From: Pseudomonas marginalis
GTDB lineage: Bacteria; Pseudomonadota; Gammaproteobacteria; Pseudomonadales; Pseudomonadaceae
Direction of reading: 5' to 3'
DNA: 64,000 bases
NCBI RefSeq assembly: GCF_001645105.1
Contig: NZ_LKEG01000053.1
Location: forward strand, 68,253-132,252
Both the position numbers and the translations under genes were made by a program. The notes under the pieces are model-generated. The model was not told the origin of the DNA. It saw nothing but the letters and a program-made list of their open reading frames with translations, and made no database searches. This document shows, in pieces, positions 24,227 to 32,079 of the stretch; position 1 is the stretch's first letter, and each line of letters starts with the position of its first letter.

Positions 24227-26668
24227 TTATTTACCGGGCGTCAGCGTCAGCCTCGCCTTCCCATACACCTTCTCGAACTTCTGCGGTTGCATCGGGAAGC
24301 TCAGGTATTGCGCCTTGAGCGACGGGTCGATGCCAGTGGCATAGTTCGGGCTGGCCGGGTTGCCGGACTGGCCGATGCCGCCCTGGCCCATCATCGGTTC
24401 CGCCTGGCCGAAGTCGACAATCATGCGCAGCGCGGGCACTTGGGTGGTGGTGAAGTCCTGGCCCCAGCTGTAGGGCGCCGGGTTCAAGGTGTTGTGGTCG
24501 CCACCGGACGCCAGTGGGCCGCGAATCACCTGGCCATTGATGTTTTTCCAGGTGGTGGTGTGCAGTTTGCCCCACTGCCAGGCCTTGTGGTCGGCACCCA
24601 ACTGGCTGTCACCGACGCTGATCGCGGCGGCGAGGCTGCGGGCTAGAATGGCCGGTTTGTCTTCTTTCTGCGGGGTGCGCACGTCATCCCAGAACGGGCT
24701 GTCTTCACGGCCCAGCAAGTGGTCGGCCTGGGCGGCGTAGGACAGGCTGGCGTTGCTGACAAATGCCTTCCAGCTGGCGCTGTTTTCCGGGCCGAGTTCG
24801 TCGAGGAAGATCTGCCTGGTGCTTTCCTGCAGGAACAGTTCGTAGAGCGCGGCGTCGGCGGAAGTGGCCACCAGGCGACCGTCAAAAGCCATCAGGCGGC
24901 TCAGCGCTTCACGGGCCTTGGCCTGTTCGGCCGCTGGCAGCGCATCAATCGCCTGTTTCAGCGGCTGGGCCATGCCGGGCGCCTGGAACATAGTCTTGAG
25001 CTTGGCGGCGAACGTGGTGGTCTGGTCGTACTGCATGGCGATCACGCTGCGGCTGTCATGTTTGCCGGCATTGGCCAGTTGCGCCAGGCGCTCGCTGCGC
25101 TCCGGGGCGTCCCAGGAGTTGGATAACTGCATGCCGTAACCGCGCGGCGCGGTGCGCTGGTTGGCGGTGCCGATCCAGCCTTGCGGTGGGTCCTGGTCAT
25201 AGGGGTGCAGCATCGCGTCGGCGTAACCGTCCCAGTCGAAGCGTGTGTCCCAGCCCGGTGACGGCAACAGGCCTTCGCCTTCGCGGCGGTTGGGGAAGCG
25301 GCCGGTGACTTGCCAGCCAATGTTGCTGGCGTCGGCGAACACCATGTTCAGCGCGATGGCGCGAATCTCGCGGGTCGCGTCCGAGGCTTTACCGGCGTTT
25401 TGTGCGCGGGACAGGTCGAAGAACGCGTCCAGGCTCTTGTCGTCCTTGAAGTCGGCGGTTTGCAGGGCCAGGCCCAGGCCGGTGGTCAGCGCTTGGCTGC
25501 TGTTGAGCAGGGCACCGTGGCGGGTTTCGTACACCACTTCGCGAATCGAGCGTTGGCCTTTGACGAAGAAGGTTTCGTTGCGCACGCCCGCCGGTAGCCA
25601 TTTACCGTTGTTCTCGTAGTACAACGCGCTGCCCTGGCGTCTGACTTTTTCCAGGAACAGGTCCTGGGTGTCGCCCTTGACGGTGCTCATGCTCCACGCG
25701 ACTTTGCCGTTGAAGCCGGACAACAGCGTCGGCAGGCCGGCAATCGAGGCGCCCACGGCCTGGTACTTCGGTGCGCGGATCTGCACGTAGCTCCAGGGCG
25801 ACGGCGCTTGCGGCTGGGCGGCGAGGTCGCCCGCCAGCAGGCTTTTACCGCTGCGGCTGCGTTGCGGGCCGATCGCCCAGTTGCTCGAGGTGGTGACCGC
25901 CAGTGAATTGAGGCTGCTCAGTTGCTGACCAACCGCGTCCAGCCCGGCGAGCTCGGTGACCTGGCCCAGGTTGACGCCCTTGAGTTTCTCGGCCTCGGCC
26001 AGCGGGATCGCTTCATCCGGCGCGCTTGGCGTGAGCCAGGCCAGCTTGTCGACGCCGACTTTCTGCGCCAGCACCAGCGATGAAATTTCTTCCTGCAGGT
26101 TGGCCGATTCGCTGAAATTCAGCAGGCAGAACAGCAGCGCCGAATCTTCCGGCTTCCAGTACTCGGGCTTGTAGCCGGTCTGGGCCAGGTCCGGCGGCAG
26201 CTTGTCGCGGTAGCGGAACAGGTAAGCGTTGACGCCACGCGCATACACTTCAAAGAAGCGCTTGAGGCGTGGGCTGGAGGCGTTATACAGCTCGCCGGCG
26301 CTTTTCTTCAGGTTGACCGCCCGCATGAAGCGGTCGACATCCAGTACGTCGGGTCCGGACATTTCCGCCAGGCGACCCTGGGCCAGCAGGCGCAGGGTGA
26401 CCATTTGGGTGATGCGGTCGCTGGCGTGCACGTAACCAAGGCTGAACAGTGCGTCATGGAAGGTGTTGCTTTCGATCAGCGGCATGCCTTGGGCATTGCG
26501 GCGTACCGATACGTTCTGCGCCAGGCCTTTGATCGGCTGTACGCCGGCAACAGGGGGCAGGGTGTCCTGGGTGCTCTGGAGCTGGCAACCGGCCAGGCTT
26601 AATGCACTGGCCACTGCCGCGGCAACGCCGAACCGGGGAAGAAAATGTGAGAGGGCTGGCGAGGCCAT
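24227..26668 (-). CDS. quiP: QuiP-type penicillin/AHL acylase-family lipoprotein with altered active-site motif
   Basis: An 813-residue member of the Ntn-hydrolase acylases closely resembling P. aeruginosa QuiP, which cleaves long-chain acyl-homoserine lactones. The N-terminus MASPALSHFLPR, a lipobox LSLAGC (Cys28), the alpha-chain, and the self-cleavage site TT/SSNWAIGPQRS (catalytic Ser261 = beta-Ser1) are visible; the late Asn is in GWIGTANQRT. However, the usual N-D-x-H-L segment at beta 20-24 reads GDLAAQ, so the conserved beta-His23 is Ala. Activity on lactones is therefore doubtful. It is followed on the other side by family B repeats and preceded by a GST gene. Confidence 0.88.
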   Translation of the reverse strand: MASPALSHFLPRFGVAAAVASALSLAGCQLQSTQDTLPPVAGVQPIKGLAQNVSVRRNAQGMPLIESNTFHDALFSLGYVHASDRITQMVTLRLLAQGRLAEMSGPDVLDVDRFMRAVNLKKSAGELYNASSPRLKRFFEVYARGVNAYLFRYRDKLPPDLAQTGYKPEYWKPEDSALLFCLLNFSESANLQEEISSLVLAQKVGVDKLAWLTPSAPDEAIPLAEAEKLKGVNLGQVTELAGLDAVGQQLSSLNSLAVTTSSNWAIGPQRSRSGKSLLAGDLAAQPQAPSPWSYVQIRAPKYQAVGASIAGLPTLLSGFNGKVAWSMSTVKGDTQDLFLEKVRRQGSALYYENNGKWLPAGVRNETFFVKGQRSIREVVYETRHGALLNSSQALTTGLGLALQTADFKDDKSLDAFFDLSRAQNAGKASDATREIRAIALNMVFADASNIGWQVTGRFPNRREGEGLLPSPGWDTRFDWDGYADAMLHPYDQDPPQGWIGTANQRTAPRGYGMQLSNSWDAPERSERLAQLANAGKHDSRSVIAMQYDQTTTFAAKLKTMFQAPGMAQPLKQAIDALPAAEQAKAREALSRLMAFDGRLVATSADAALYELFLQESTRQIFLDELGPENSASWKAFVSNASLSYAAQADHLLGREDSPFWDDVRTPQKEDKPAILARSLAAAISVGDSQLGADHKAWQWGKLHTTTWKNINGQVIRGPLASGGDHNTLNPAPYSWGQDFTTTQVPALRMIVDFGQAEPMMGQGGIGQSGNPASPNYATGIDPSLKAQYLSFPMQPQKFEKVYGKARLTLTPGK

Positions 26669-26781
26669 GGCAAAGCTCCTGCGGGGGTAGCGTCAGTAAA
26701 GGCGCTACGTTAGTGAGCGCGGCGGGACGACGCAAGCGGGAGTTTTGGCAATTGCGTGAGATCGTGAGACGGACACACAAC

Positions 26782-26813
26782 AATGTGGGAGAGGGCAAGC
26801 CTCCTCCCACATT
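26782..26813. repeat. Compact REP-derived hairpin
   Basis: A single stem-loop in which aatgtgggag...ggc and gcc...ctcccacatt pair directly around a short loop. It uses the outer part of the family A REP. It lies between the GST stop and the acylase start and may act as terminator for the GST gene's upstream or downstream neighbour. Confidence 0.75.
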
Positions 26814-26840
26814 TGAACGAGTGGAATGTAAAAATGGTGA

Positions 26841-27485
26841 TCAGGCTTTTGGCGGGTTCACTTTCTGCACCAGTTCATACGCCCGAACCGTCGCCGGCCG
26901 TTCCTTGATGCTGTTGAACCAGCGCTGCACGTGTGGGAAATCTTCCAGGCGCTGGCTCTGCCACTTGTGGGAAACAATCCATGGGTAGATCGCCATGTCG
27001 GCAATGCTGTAGTCCTCGCCCGCCACGAACGCACGACCGGCCAGACGCCGGTCCAGCACGCCGTAAAGACGCGCGGTTTCCTCCACATAGCGCTTGATCG
27101 CGTAAGGAATTTTCTCCGGCGCGAACTGGCTGAAGTGATGATTCTGGCCGGCCATCGGCCCCAGGCCGCCCATTTGCCAGAACAGCCATTGCAGCGCTTC
27201 CTGGCGACCGCGCAGGTCTTTTGGAATGAACTGGCCGGTTTTTTCCGCGAGGTACAAAAGGATCGCGCCGGATTCAAACAGCGAAATCGGCGCGCCGCCG
27301 TCGGTCGGGTTCTGATCGACGATGGCGGGAATGCGGTTGTTGGGAGCGATCTTCAGGAAGTCAGGCTTGAACTGGTCGCCCTGGCCAATATTGATCGGGT
27401 GCACCTTATAGGGCAGGCCGGCTTCTTCCAGGAACAACGATACTTTGTGGCCGTTGGGGGTGGTCCAGTAATACAAGTCGATCAT
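26841..27485 (-). CDS. yfcG: Glutathione S-transferase / disulfide-bond oxidoreductase (YfcG-like)
   Basis: A 214-residue GST-fold protein. The N-terminal thioredoxin-like domain starts MIDLYYWTTPNGHKV with Thr9 and Asn11, the residues that contact glutathione in E. coli YfcG; the glutathione gamma-Glu contact is in PISLFESGAILLYLAEK. The C-terminal helical domain ends with the YSIADMAIYPWI N-cap motif. The usual start is the ATG before IDLYYW; an upstream ATG at 27590 gives a non-family extension. Confidence 0.88.
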   Translation of the reverse strand: MIDLYYWTTPNGHKVSLFLEEAGLPYKVHPINIGQGDQFKPDFLKIAPNNRIPAIVDQNPTDGGAPISLFESGAILLYLAEKTGQFIPKDLRGRQEALQWLFWQMGGLGPMAGQNHHFSQFAPEKIPYAIKRYVEETARLYGVLDRRLAGRAFVAGEDYSIADMAIYPWIVSHKWQSQRLEDFPHVQRWFNSIKERPATVRAYELVQKVNPPKA

Positions 27486-27588
27486 GAAGCTCTCCAAAAG
27501 TGGTGATGCTTGAGCGGATGCCTGTAGGTATAGGTAATGTTGGGTGTGCGAAAATTCAATGAAACATTTGCGCATACCCTTAGAAGCC

Positions 27589-27743
27589 AATCACACGGCG
27601 CCATCCACCAACACCTGCAGCGACCGCTGCGAGCACCGCTCGATACGCACCTGCACGCCATACACCTCGGCAAACAGCGCCGGGTCCGGCAGCATCACCT
27701 GGGGACGACGCGCAAGGCCGCGCACTGCTGGCTGAACGTTCGG
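27589..27743 (-). pseudogene. C-terminal remnant of an iron/cobalamin-type ABC transporter ATPase
   Basis: Read on the minus strand, an open segment of about 50 codons ends with a stop at 27591-27593 and contains VMLPDPALFAEVYGVQVRIE followed by a short tail ending QVLVDGAV. This matches in form the C-terminal end of FecE/HmuV/BtuD-type ATPases, where a V-L-T-P-x-L-L-x-x-V-(F/Y)-G-V segment precedes the tail. A stop codon precedes it and no Walker motifs, signature or start are present. I interpret it as the last part of a deleted gene. Confidence 0.5.
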
Positions 27744-27772
27744 CTAGTGGGGGGGGAAGTGGGGTTGTTTTT

Positions 27773-27940
27773 GCAGCGAGCGGGCTTGCTGTAGTGAGCG
27801 GGCTTGCCCCGCGCTGGGGCGCGAAGCGACCCTAAAACCTGAGGTTGGGTTGTGTCTGAGAGACCGCGTTGAATGTGTTGGGGCTGCTGCGCAGCCCAGC
27901 GCGGGCAAGCCCGCTCACCACAGCAAGCCCGCTCCTACAG
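27773..27940. repeat. Nested REPIN, family B
   Basis: The core (27791-27922) repeats the element at 24066-24200 with arms gtgagcgggcttgccccgcg and complement. It is enclosed in a second, outer pair: gcagcgagcgggcttgctg on the left and agcaagcccgctcctacag on the right. The inside again carries ggggcgcgaagcg and gctgctgcgcagc hairpins. Confidence 0.85.
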
Positions 27941-27950
27941 GGTCAGGGCA

Positions 27951-28151
27951 TTAAGCCCCGTGGCACTTCTTGAATTTCTTCTCGCTGCCGCAGGGGCAAG
28001 GATCGTTGCGACCAACGTCCTTCAAGGCATTGCGCACCGGCTCCTGGTGGGCGTGGCCGCAGTTCGGGCCGTGGACATGGCCGTGGTCGTGATCATGGTG
28101 ATCGTGATCGTGGTTGCAGTCAGGACCATGGACATGGGGTTGCTGAGTCAT
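27951..28151 (-). CDS. Small SEC-C zinc-binding protein with His-rich N-terminus
   Basis: A 66-residue protein. The first half is a metal-binding stretch of His and Asp (HDHDHHDHDHGHVHG, with two added CxHxH-like clusters), and the C-terminus is a SEC-C motif (NDPCPCGSEKKFKKCHG) like the zinc-binding tail of SecA. It overlaps the lipoprotein gene upstream by 4 bases, so it is the last gene of a four-gene operon. Role unknown; a metal-storage or metallochaperone function is inference. Confidence 0.8.
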   Translation of the reverse strand: MTQQPHVHGPDCNHDHDHHDHDHGHVHGPNCGHAHQEPVRNALKDVGRNDPCPCGSEKKFKKCHGA

Positions 28152-28630
28152 CGATGTCGCTCCGGAATAAAATCGCCGGGGATTATCTCGCCATTGTGGT
28201 TCACCTGCACGTCATAACCGATGAATAAGCCGGTTTTCAGCTCACCCTCCAGGCGATAGGGCACGGGCCGGTCGGGTTTTTTCAACATCTGCACCACATC
28301 ACGGATCTGCGGCCAGAGGTTAGTGCGCACCGACACCCGGAAAAACTTATGACTGCGCGGCGGTACGGTCAGCCATTCGTCAGACTCGCCCTCGGTGAGC
28401 ACGAAGTCGCCCAGGGTGACCTTGTAGATCAGGCCGCGCACGGTCAGGTCGGCGTCGTCGCGGTTGTCCACGCGAAAGTACAGCTTGAACTTCTGCTCCA
28501 GCAGCTTGGCGCGCACCACCTCGACTTTCACCAGGGAGACGTGAGGGGGGGGCGAATCGTCTTCGAACCACGACGCGCAGCCGGTGAGGGTGAGGGTTAA
28601 CGCCAGCATCAAGCTGTACATCCGAAGCAT
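28148..28630 (-). CDS. LEA type 2 (WHy-domain) lipoprotein
   Basis: A 160-residue lipoprotein. The signal peptide ends in lipobox LTLTGC (Cys17), and the rest is a single WHy/LEA2-like beta-sandwich: FKLYFRVDNRDDADLTVRGLIYKVTLGDF followed by strands to the C-terminus. Such proteins in pseudomonads are associated with stress tolerance, without firm function. The start before LRMYSLML is chosen because it directly precedes the signal peptide; an ATG 26 codons upstream lies in the preceding gene. Confidence 0.82.
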   Translation of the reverse strand: MLRMYSLMLALTLTLTGCASWFEDDSPPPHVSLVKVEVVRAKLLEQKFKLYFRVDNRDDADLTVRGLIYKVTLGDFVLTEGESDEWLTVPPRSHKFFRVSVRTNLWPQIRDVVQMLKKPDRPVPYRLEGELKTGLFIGYDVQVNHNGEIIPGDFIPERHR

Positions 28631-28649
28631 GGCGTGAGTCCTGTCGTGG

Positions 28650-29120
28650 TTAGAGGTAGCTGGAGCAACACTTCTTGAATTTCTGCCCACTGCCGCACAG
28701 GCAGGCATCGTTGCGCCCGACCTTCACTTCCACCGTCGGGTCGATGAAGTACCAGCGCCCGTCATTCTGTACGAAAGAGGACTGCTCGCGGTGGCTATGT
28801 TCACCGGTGCTGTCATGCCAGCGCGCGGTGAAGGTCACGAACGCGTGTTCCGGCTGGCCGCCGAACACCTCGGAGCTTTCCACCTCAAGGCCGAGCCAGG
28901 TGCTCTGGGCACTCCAGGCACCGATGGCATGGCGGTCCAGGCCCGCCTGTTGCGCGGGCAAAGTAGTAGCCACTAGATATTCGACCAGGCCCAGCACATA
29001 GGCGCTGTAGCGCGAGCGCATCAACGCGGTGGCGCAGGGCGCCGGGTGCCCGGCGTGATAATGGCCGCAGCAGGCATCCAGCAGGTTGCCACTGCCGCAG
29101 GGGCAAATGGATGTACTCAT
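28650..29120 (-). CDS. YchJ-family (UPF0225) protein with two SEC-C motifs
   Basis: A 156-residue cytoplasmic protein of the YchJ family: an N-terminal SEC-C motif (CPCGSGNLLDACCG), a central NTF2-like domain (ALMRSRYSAYVLG ... VTFTARWHD), and a second SEC-C motif at the C-terminus (CLCGSGQKFKKCC). It lies between a methyltransferase-like gene (4-base gap) and the lipoprotein gene (19-base gap). Function is unknown; zinc binding is expected from the motifs. Confidence 0.88.
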   Translation of the reverse strand: MSTSICPCGSGNLLDACCGHYHAGHPAPCATALMRSRYSAYVLGLVEYLVATTLPAQQAGLDRHAIGAWSAQSTWLGLEVESSEVFGGQPEHAFVTFTARWHDSTGEHSHREQSSFVQNDGRWYFIDPTVEVKVGRNDACLCGSGQKFKKCCSSYL

Positions 29121-29124
29121 CGGG

Positions 29125-29622
29125 TTACCACCAATACTTTCCAAAGTTTTCCGGGTTGGCCCAGAAGCGGGCGTTGAGCCAGTCCGGCACCTGTTTATAG
29201 TCAAGCAGATCGTAGGTAAACAGCGTCAGAACCTGCTCGTCACGCTGGAAACGCTCGCCGGCCTGCAGGGCCAGGGAAAAGAAGTCGGTGTCCTTCCAGT
29301 CGCAGGCGCCCAGGTCCACCAGCACCGCAATGCGGCTGGCGTTGAGGTTACGGATGCCGCCCAGCAGGGTCAGGCCTTGCGGTTTTGACAGGTGCTCAAG
29401 GCAATCGACCACCAGTGCCAGGTCAAAACGCTGCGCCGCCAGCTCCGCCGGCAGTGGCCCGGGTGGGGCGAGGGCTACTTGGGTGTCGGGGTGCGCCGCT
29501 TGAAATGCCTCCAGCGCCGGGAACTGGCTGGCGCCCAACAGCAGCAGGCGTTTGGGCTGGTGCAGGTCGAGCAAGGCGGCCAGGGCTTGCTGGGGTGTAC
29601 GGGCAGAAATACCGGCGGTCAT
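29125..29622 (-). CDS. Methyltransferase-like protein (DUF6231-type), unknown function
   Basis: A 165-residue protein that resembles a reduced class I SAM-dependent methyltransferase: LLLLGASQFPALEAF takes the place of motif I, and FDLALVVDCLEHL that of motif IV. The glycine-rich loop is poor (one Gly), so SAM binding is doubtful. It is the first gene of the operon with ychJ, the LEA2 lipoprotein and the SEC-C protein. I recall the family as DUF6231 in pseudomonads. Confidence 0.7.
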   Translation of the reverse strand: MTAGISARTPQQALAALLDLHQPKRLLLLGASQFPALEAFQAAHPDTQVALAPPGPLPAELAAQRFDLALVVDCLEHLSKPQGLTLLGGIRNLNASRIAVLVDLGACDWKDTDFFSLALQAGERFQRDEQVLTLFTYDLLDYKQVPDWLNARFWANPENFGKYWW

Positions 29623-29812
29623 CAGAGATCCTCACATCAGGACCGTAGAGACTAGCGCGGCTGAGCGTGCGGGCCTAGAGCGGGTGCCAGTGAAAAGTCC
29701 GAAAAAAGCGACGAGCCTCAATGAATACGGGGCCGCGGCGTAGTGGCGCAGATGAAAAGAGCCGTCTTTACTCCACCCATCGGCCCCCGCCGATCCCCTC
29801 AGGAGAAATCAG

Positions 29813-30508
29813 ATGAGCATCATGCGGACAGCTCTACCCTTGGTTCTGCTAACCGGAGTATTGACAGGTTGCGCAGGCTTGCAAAAAACCGATTGGCCCA
29901 CCTGCGCCGCGGTTGGCGGCGTGACCGGCGCGGCGATCGGTGCCACTGAAAGCTCGGCCTACGCAGGCTACGGCGCGTTGCTGGTCGGCGGCATGGCCGG
30001 TGCCTATTGCTGGGTGCACGGCGATGGCGACGAGGACGGCGATGGCGTGCCGGACAGCCGCGATAAGTGCCCGGGCACGCCGAAAGGTGTGCAGGTGGAT
30101 GCCGACGGTTGCCCACCCGCACCGCCACCGGTGGTGGTTGAGGAAGTCGTGGTGGTCAAGGAGGAAACCATCGTGATTCGTGATGTGCACTTCCAGTTTG
30201 ATTCGGCCCAGTTGACGGCGGCGGATAAAACCAAGCTCGATACCGTCGCCACGCGCTTGAAACAGGAAGCCCCTGGCGCACAACTGCGGGTCAGTGGCCA
30301 CACGGACAGCGTCGGCAAAGATGCCTACAACCAAAGGCTCTCGGAAAAACGCGCCCATTCGGTCACCGATTACCTGATCGGCGCCGGTGTGCCGCGCAGC
30401 AACTTTGTCTCGGTGACCGGCGCGGGCGAGAGCCATCCGGTAGCCGACAACAAAACCGCTGAAGGCCGCGCCTTGAACCGCCGCACGGAAATCCAGATCA
30501 ACCGCTGA
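29813..30508 (+). CDS. OmpA-family lipoprotein with calcium-type repeat
   Basis: A 231-residue outer-membrane lipoprotein. The lipobox is LTGC (Cys20). A glycine-zipper-like segment (VGGVTGAAIGATES...GALLVGGMAGAY) is followed by an acidic thrombospondin-type-3-like repeat DGDEDGDGVPDSRDKCPG, a proline/valine linker, and a C-terminal OmpA peptidoglycan-binding domain (FDSAQLTAADK, SGHTDSVGKDAYNQRLSEKRA, GRALNRRTEIQI). The aggag site is well placed before the first ATG. It likely links outer membrane and peptidoglycan. Confidence 0.9.
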   Translation: MSIMRTALPLVLLTGVLTGCAGLQKTDWPTCAAVGGVTGAAIGATESSAYAGYGALLVGGMAGAYCWVHGDGDEDGDGVPDSRDKCPGTPKGVQVDADGCPPAPPPVVVEEVVVVKEETIVIRDVHFQFDSAQLTAADKTKLDTVATRLKQEAPGAQLRVSGHTDSVGKDAYNQRLSEKRAHSVTDYLIGAGVPRSNFVSVTGAGESHPVADNKTAEGRALNRRTEIQINR

Positions 30509-30515
30509 CGGCCCT

Positions 30516-30540
30516 TGCCCCTGTGGGATCCACAGGGGCA
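30516..30540 (+). terminator. Hairpin after the OmpA-like gene
   Basis: A 10-bp stem (tgcccctgtg and cacaggggca, loop ggatc) begins 7 bases after the stop codon. A T-tract is lacking, but position and strength fit a terminator. Confidence 0.6.
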
Positions 30541-30652
30541 TTGCTGCCAATCCTCCCCCTTTATTAACTTTTTTGATCCTTCACTGGCAAAGCGCCCGTG
30601 GAAGTCGTTACTGTGCGTCCAAAGAAAAAATCAGAAATAAGTCAGGAGCCCC

Positions 30653-31414
30653 ATGATGCGTAAGGTTTTTCTGTTGGCCCTGTTGGTCAGCCCCGTTGCC
30701 CTGGCCCAGAGCGTCAGTGTTGAAACCAACTCGCTGATGCGCCTGCCCAGCAGCACCAGTGTGTTGCAGCTGGAGCGCCTGGACGTGGCGGACTACGGCA
30801 CCTTGCTGATTCCGGCCACCATCAGCCAAGTCACGGTGGATGAGCTGCATTTGGGCCGCGACGCCCGCATCGCCATTGTGCCCGGCAACACCGCACTGCA
30901 ATTGCAGGTGCGCCATGCGCAGTTGGAGCACGGCAGCCAGATCACCTCACGCGGTGCTCCCGGTACCCATGAAAAACCTGCCAAGGCCGGGCGTGACCTG
31001 ACCTTGCGCATCAATTCCCTGGCCGCTGAAGAACTCTCGGTAGACGCCCGTGGCGGTGCCGGTGCCCAAGGTTATGCCGGTCTGGATGGCGCCAATGGCG
31101 AAGATCCGGGTTGCACGTGGGGCTCGGCCGGTCGTGGTGCCAATGGTGATAACGGCGGCGATGGTTTGCCCGGCGCGGCCGGTGCGCAGGTGCGGGTTGA
31201 GTTGCCGCAGGACTTCCCCGCGCAGCAGATCAAGGTGTGGGTGGACGGTGGCCCCGGTGGCCTGGCGGGCACGGCGGGTAAACCGGGTCGCGGCGGCGAG
31301 TCCAAGGGCTGCCTGGTGTACCGCGCCGACGGTGGCGAGAAAGGCCGCCCAGGGTTGGAAGGGCAGCCGGGGCCTGCTGGGCCAGCGGGCACTGTGACTA
31401 TCCAGCGGCTCTAA
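30653..31414 (+). CDS. Secreted collagen-like Gly-rich protein
   Basis: A 253-residue exported protein. A signal peptide (cleavage near ALA/QS, residue 18) precedes about 110 residues of short hydrophobic beta-type repeats (SVLQLERLDVADYGTLLIPAT...). Two glycine-rich blocks follow (residues 134-177 and 199-246) with partial Gly-X-Y periodicity, for example GRPGLEGQPGPAGPAG at the end. Two Cys (154 and 220) could form a disulfide. The start may instead be the second Met (30656). Preceded by aggag. Function unknown; an extracellular matrix or surface role is inference. Confidence 0.8.
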   Translation: MMRKVFLLALLVSPVALAQSVSVETNSLMRLPSSTSVLQLERLDVADYGTLLIPATISQVTVDELHLGRDARIAIVPGNTALQLQVRHAQLEHGSQITSRGAPGTHEKPAKAGRDLTLRINSLAAEELSVDARGGAGAQGYAGLDGANGEDPGCTWGSAGRGANGDNGGDGLPGAAGAQVRVELPQDFPAQQIKVWVDGGPGGLAGTAGKPGRGGESKGCLVYRADGGEKGRPGLEGQPGPAGPAGTVTIQRL

Positions 31415-31429
31415 ATCGGCTGGCCTGGC

Positions 31430-31500
31430 GCTATCGGGAGCAAGCCCCCTCCCACATTGGAATGCATTCCAAATGTGGGAGGGGGCTTGCTCCCGATAGC
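31430..31500. repeat. REPIN, family A, near-perfect palindrome
   Basis: Two family A units with 29-base arms (gctatcgggagcaagccccc... and complement) enclose a 13-base spacer that is itself palindromic around aatgcatt. This is the most regular copy in the window. It lies between convergent genes. Confidence 0.95.
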
Positions 31501-31515
31501 GGACTCATGGTTGCC

Positions 31516-31980
31516 TCAGAACATCGGCCGGGCCGAAGCAATTGCCACCACCAACAACCCCACGATCAGATTGATTCCCACCAGCTTGCGAATCTGACCC
31601 AACGCAGCTGCACCCGCCGGCCAATCTTCGGCCGCCACCGCCTTGCGCAGTTCCGGGAATTTCAACGCCTGAATGCGGATAAACAGCGCCGTCATCACCA
31701 GGTACAAACCCATCATCACCTGCACATAACGCGGCGCCGTCTCAAAACCGCTGAAACGCAGTTGCAGCAGGCCCACACCGCTGATCGGCAAAACCAGCAC
31801 CGCCACCCACACCCACACGAAAAAACGTTGAAACACATTCGCCCACAGTTTGAGCCGGGCAGGGCCTTCAAGTGCCGCCACTGCGGCGGGGCGCAGGATC
31901 ATCCAGGCGAAAAACATACCGCCGACCCACACCAGGGCGGCCAATACATGCAGGGTGTAAGCGAGGCTAAACGCGGTCAT
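31516..31980 (-). CDS. CopD-family inner-membrane protein
   Basis: A 154-residue protein with four hydrophobic helices. The first carries LAYTLHVLAALVWVGGMFFAWMILRPAA, with the His that is conserved in CopD-like copper-resistance proteins; a second conserved Arg/Phe segment (ARLKLWANVFQRFFVWVW) follows. The family is involved or suspected in copper or heme handling; no copper genes adjoin it. It is transcribed divergently from dinG with a 99-base gap. Confidence 0.8.
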   Translation of the reverse strand: MTAFSLAYTLHVLAALVWVGGMFFAWMILRPAAVAALEGPARLKLWANVFQRFFVWVWVAVLVLPISGVGLLQLRFSGFETAPRYVQVMMGLYLVMTALFIRIQALKFPELRKAVAAEDWPAGAAALGQIRKLVGINLIVGLLVVAIASARPMF

Positions 31981-32079
31981 TGTGGTACTCCGTTCTGCGC
32001 GGGATTAATTAGCGGGGTATGATAGCGGCCGATCCGAACCACTGAAAATTTATCCAGCGTTTTTTGCGCCCGACTATCC

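Larger units (their letters stand above)
27486..27950. other. Intergenic region with gene remnant and nested repeats
   Basis: This 465-base gap contains a 3' remnant of an ABC ATPase gene (27589-27743) and a nested family B REPIN (27773-27940), both described separately. The first 100 bases next to the GST start are AT-richer and are the likely GST promoter region. Confidence 0.6.
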
